Shown in pieces: positions 63,101 to 64,000 of a stretch of 64,000 bases of DNA (positions within the stretch are counted from its first letter, which is position 1; each line of letters starts with the position of its first letter). The notes beneath the pieces were generated by a model. The model did no database searches. It was given only the letters and a program-made list of their open reading frames with translations, and had not been told where the DNA came from. This DNA comes from Xanthobacteraceae bacterium. GTDB lineage: Bacteria > Pseudomonadota > Alphaproteobacteria > Rhizobiales > Xanthobacteraceae. The stretch spans positions 62,001-126,000 of the forward strand of contig JAIENY010000047.1 of assembly GCA_019750915.1 (NCBI GenBank). Reading direction: 5' to 3'. Position numbers and translations under genes: made by a program.

Positions 63101-63728
63101 GGCTTTTCTCCGCAAGCTTGATAAAGGCCTTGGCACGATGGGACAGGCCCATGCCATGCGGCGGCAGGCCGTGCTTCTCGATGCTGGTCATCTCGCCGAA
63201 GGTACGCGAGTGACCATCCGGCAGAAAGGCAGGATCGTAGCCGAAACCGGCAGTCCCTCGTGGCGGCCATACCAATTGGCCATCAACGCGCTCCTCGACC
63301 TCTTCGAGATGGCCGTCCGGCCATCCCACGCATAGAGCCGAGACGAAATGCGCCCTGCGCTGGTCAGGCGCCGTCGCGCCGCGTTCCTGAAGCAGGCGCT
63401 CGATTCGGGTCATCGCGCCCATGAAATCCTTCGATGGCCCCGCCCAGCGCGCCGACAGAATGCCCGGTTGCCCATCGAGCGCATCCACCACCAGTCCTGA
63501 GTCATCCGCAAAGGCCGGAAGGCCAGTGGCGGTGGCTGCCGAGACCGCCTTGATGCGCGCATTGGCCTGAAATGTCGTGCCGGTCTCTTCCGGTTCCGGA
63601 AGAGCGAGCTCGCCGGCGGAGGTCGCCTCGATCCCATAAGGCGCAAGAAGCTCACGCATCTCGGCAAGCTTGCCGGGATTGTGGGTCGCGATCACAAGAC
63701 GTCCAGTGATTCGGCGATGCGCTGTCAT
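63090..63728 (-). CDS. rdgB: XTP/dITP pyrophosphatase
   Basis: A 212-residue house-cleaning enzyme that removes non-canonical purine triphosphates. Signatures: [46 protein letters not shown] and S-H-R-A-K-A. ATG 63728 begins M-T-A-H-R-R-I-T; a TTG at 63734 is less likely. Operon rph-rdgB-hemW, common in alphaproteobacteria. Confidence 0.96.
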   Translation of the reverse strand: MTAHRRITGRLVIATHNPGKLAEMRELLAPYGIEATSAGELALPEPEETGTTFQANARIKAVSAATATGLPAFADDSGLVVDALDGQPGILSARWAGPSKDFMGAMTRIERLLQERGATAPDQRRAHFVSALCVGWPDGHLEEVEERVDGQLVWPPRGTAGFGYDPAFLPDGHSRTFGEMTSIEKHGLPPHGMGLSHRAKAFIKLAEKSLER

Positions 63729-63761
63729 GGGCAATGTTATCAGTCAGGGATGTGGCTGCAA

Positions 63762-64000
63762 TTACGCGATGGCGATCTTTTGCAGTTCGACAAGGCGATT
63801 GACGCCCTGTTGAGCCAGCGCCATCAACTTCAGGAACTCGTCCTGCGAAAACGGCGTGCGCTCCGCGGTTCCCTGAATTTCGATCAGGCGTCCGTCACCG
63901 GTCATGACGAAATTGGCATCGGTTTCAGCCTCGGAATCCTCGGCATAATCGAGATCGAGCACTGGCGTGCCGTTGTAGATACCGCAGGATACCGCAGCGA
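63762..64000 (-). CDS. rph: ribonuclease PH, C-terminal part (runs off window)
   Basis: The frame is open to the right edge. The visible 78 residues include [18 protein letters not shown] and [21 protein letters not shown], the typical end of RNase PH, which trims tRNA 3' ends by phosphorolysis. The N-terminal half lies outside the window. Upstream of rdgB on the same strand. Confidence 0.96.
   Translation of the reverse strand, partial: AAVSCGIYNGTPVLDLDYAEDSEAETDANFVMTGDGRLIEIQGTAERTPFSQDEFLKLMALAQQGVNRLVELQKIAIA

Noticed and set aside
62060..63121. 353-codon open frame opposite hemW
   Set aside because: Antisense shadow in GC-rich coding DNA.

Overview
The window is GC-rich chromosomal DNA of an alphaproteobacterium of the order Hyphomicrobiales (Rhizobiales). 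The Bradyrhizobiaceae/Nitrobacteraceae (Afipia, Oligotropha, Nitrobacter, Rhodopseudomonas, Bradyrhizobium) fit best. The reasons are the glnK/amtB cluster, the mnmE-mnmG-rsmG-parA-parB order with TGTTTCACGTGAAACA parS sites, the ppsR-maf-coaE-dnaQ-secB run, and the hisB-DUF2628-hisHAFE-coaA run. The genus cannot be fixed from sequence alone. No prophage, insertion sequence, CRISPR array or obvious genomic island is visible; almost everything is core genome.

Layout. 0-7 kb: the end of a DUF2239 gene, yjbQ with a frameshifted DUF1810 gene, tRNA-Gly, ybbN, a LON-domain protein, a Trm112-like protein, a HAD phosphatase, a ubiH-type hydroxylase, tesB and a GYF/DUF898 membrane protein. 7.4-10.1 kb: nitrogen module of two PII genes and amtB, with a sigma-54 promoter candidate before the second PII gene. 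10.2-20.2 kb: aminotransferase, ftsK, a lolA-like gene, xth, a cNMP-binding protein, a CenR-like regulator, an L,D-transpeptidase, yggS and a GGDEF protein. 20.2-26.3 kb: leuS-lptE-holA and a glycosyltransferase-like membrane protein.

26.3-38.2 kb is the chromosome origin domain: parB, parA, rsmG, mnmG and mnmE on the minus strand with four parS sites (28.7 and 30.8 kb), then rho and hemJ, and a gene-free 0.5 kb stretch (37664-38173) that is the best oriC candidate. Conserved genes point away from it on both sides. 38.2-51.4 kb is the right arm: ppsR, maf, coaE, dnaQ, secB, a Tim44-like gene, mltA, an Smr gene, hslUV and the his operon ending in coaA. 51.4-64 kb: a GNAT acyltransferase, a hybrid histidine kinase, comM with an upstream alphaproteobacterial LexA box, a PAS-like protein, gshB, yraN-rsmI, an LpoA-like lipoprotein, hemW, rdgB and the end of rph.

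Functionally the window joins chromosome replication and segregation (oriC, parABS, ftsK, holA, dnaQ) with tRNA/rRNA modification (mnmE, mnmG, rsmG, rsmI), envelope maintenance (lptE, lolA-like, mltA, L,D-transpeptidase, LpoA-like), nitrogen sensing and histidine synthesis. I found no convincing undescribed multi-gene system. The most useful leads are the helically phased parS triplet, the coding parS inside rsmG, the oriC candidate flanked by hemJ rather than hemE, the missing aroE and missing second amtB, the DUF1810 frameshift, and a few proteins without clear function.
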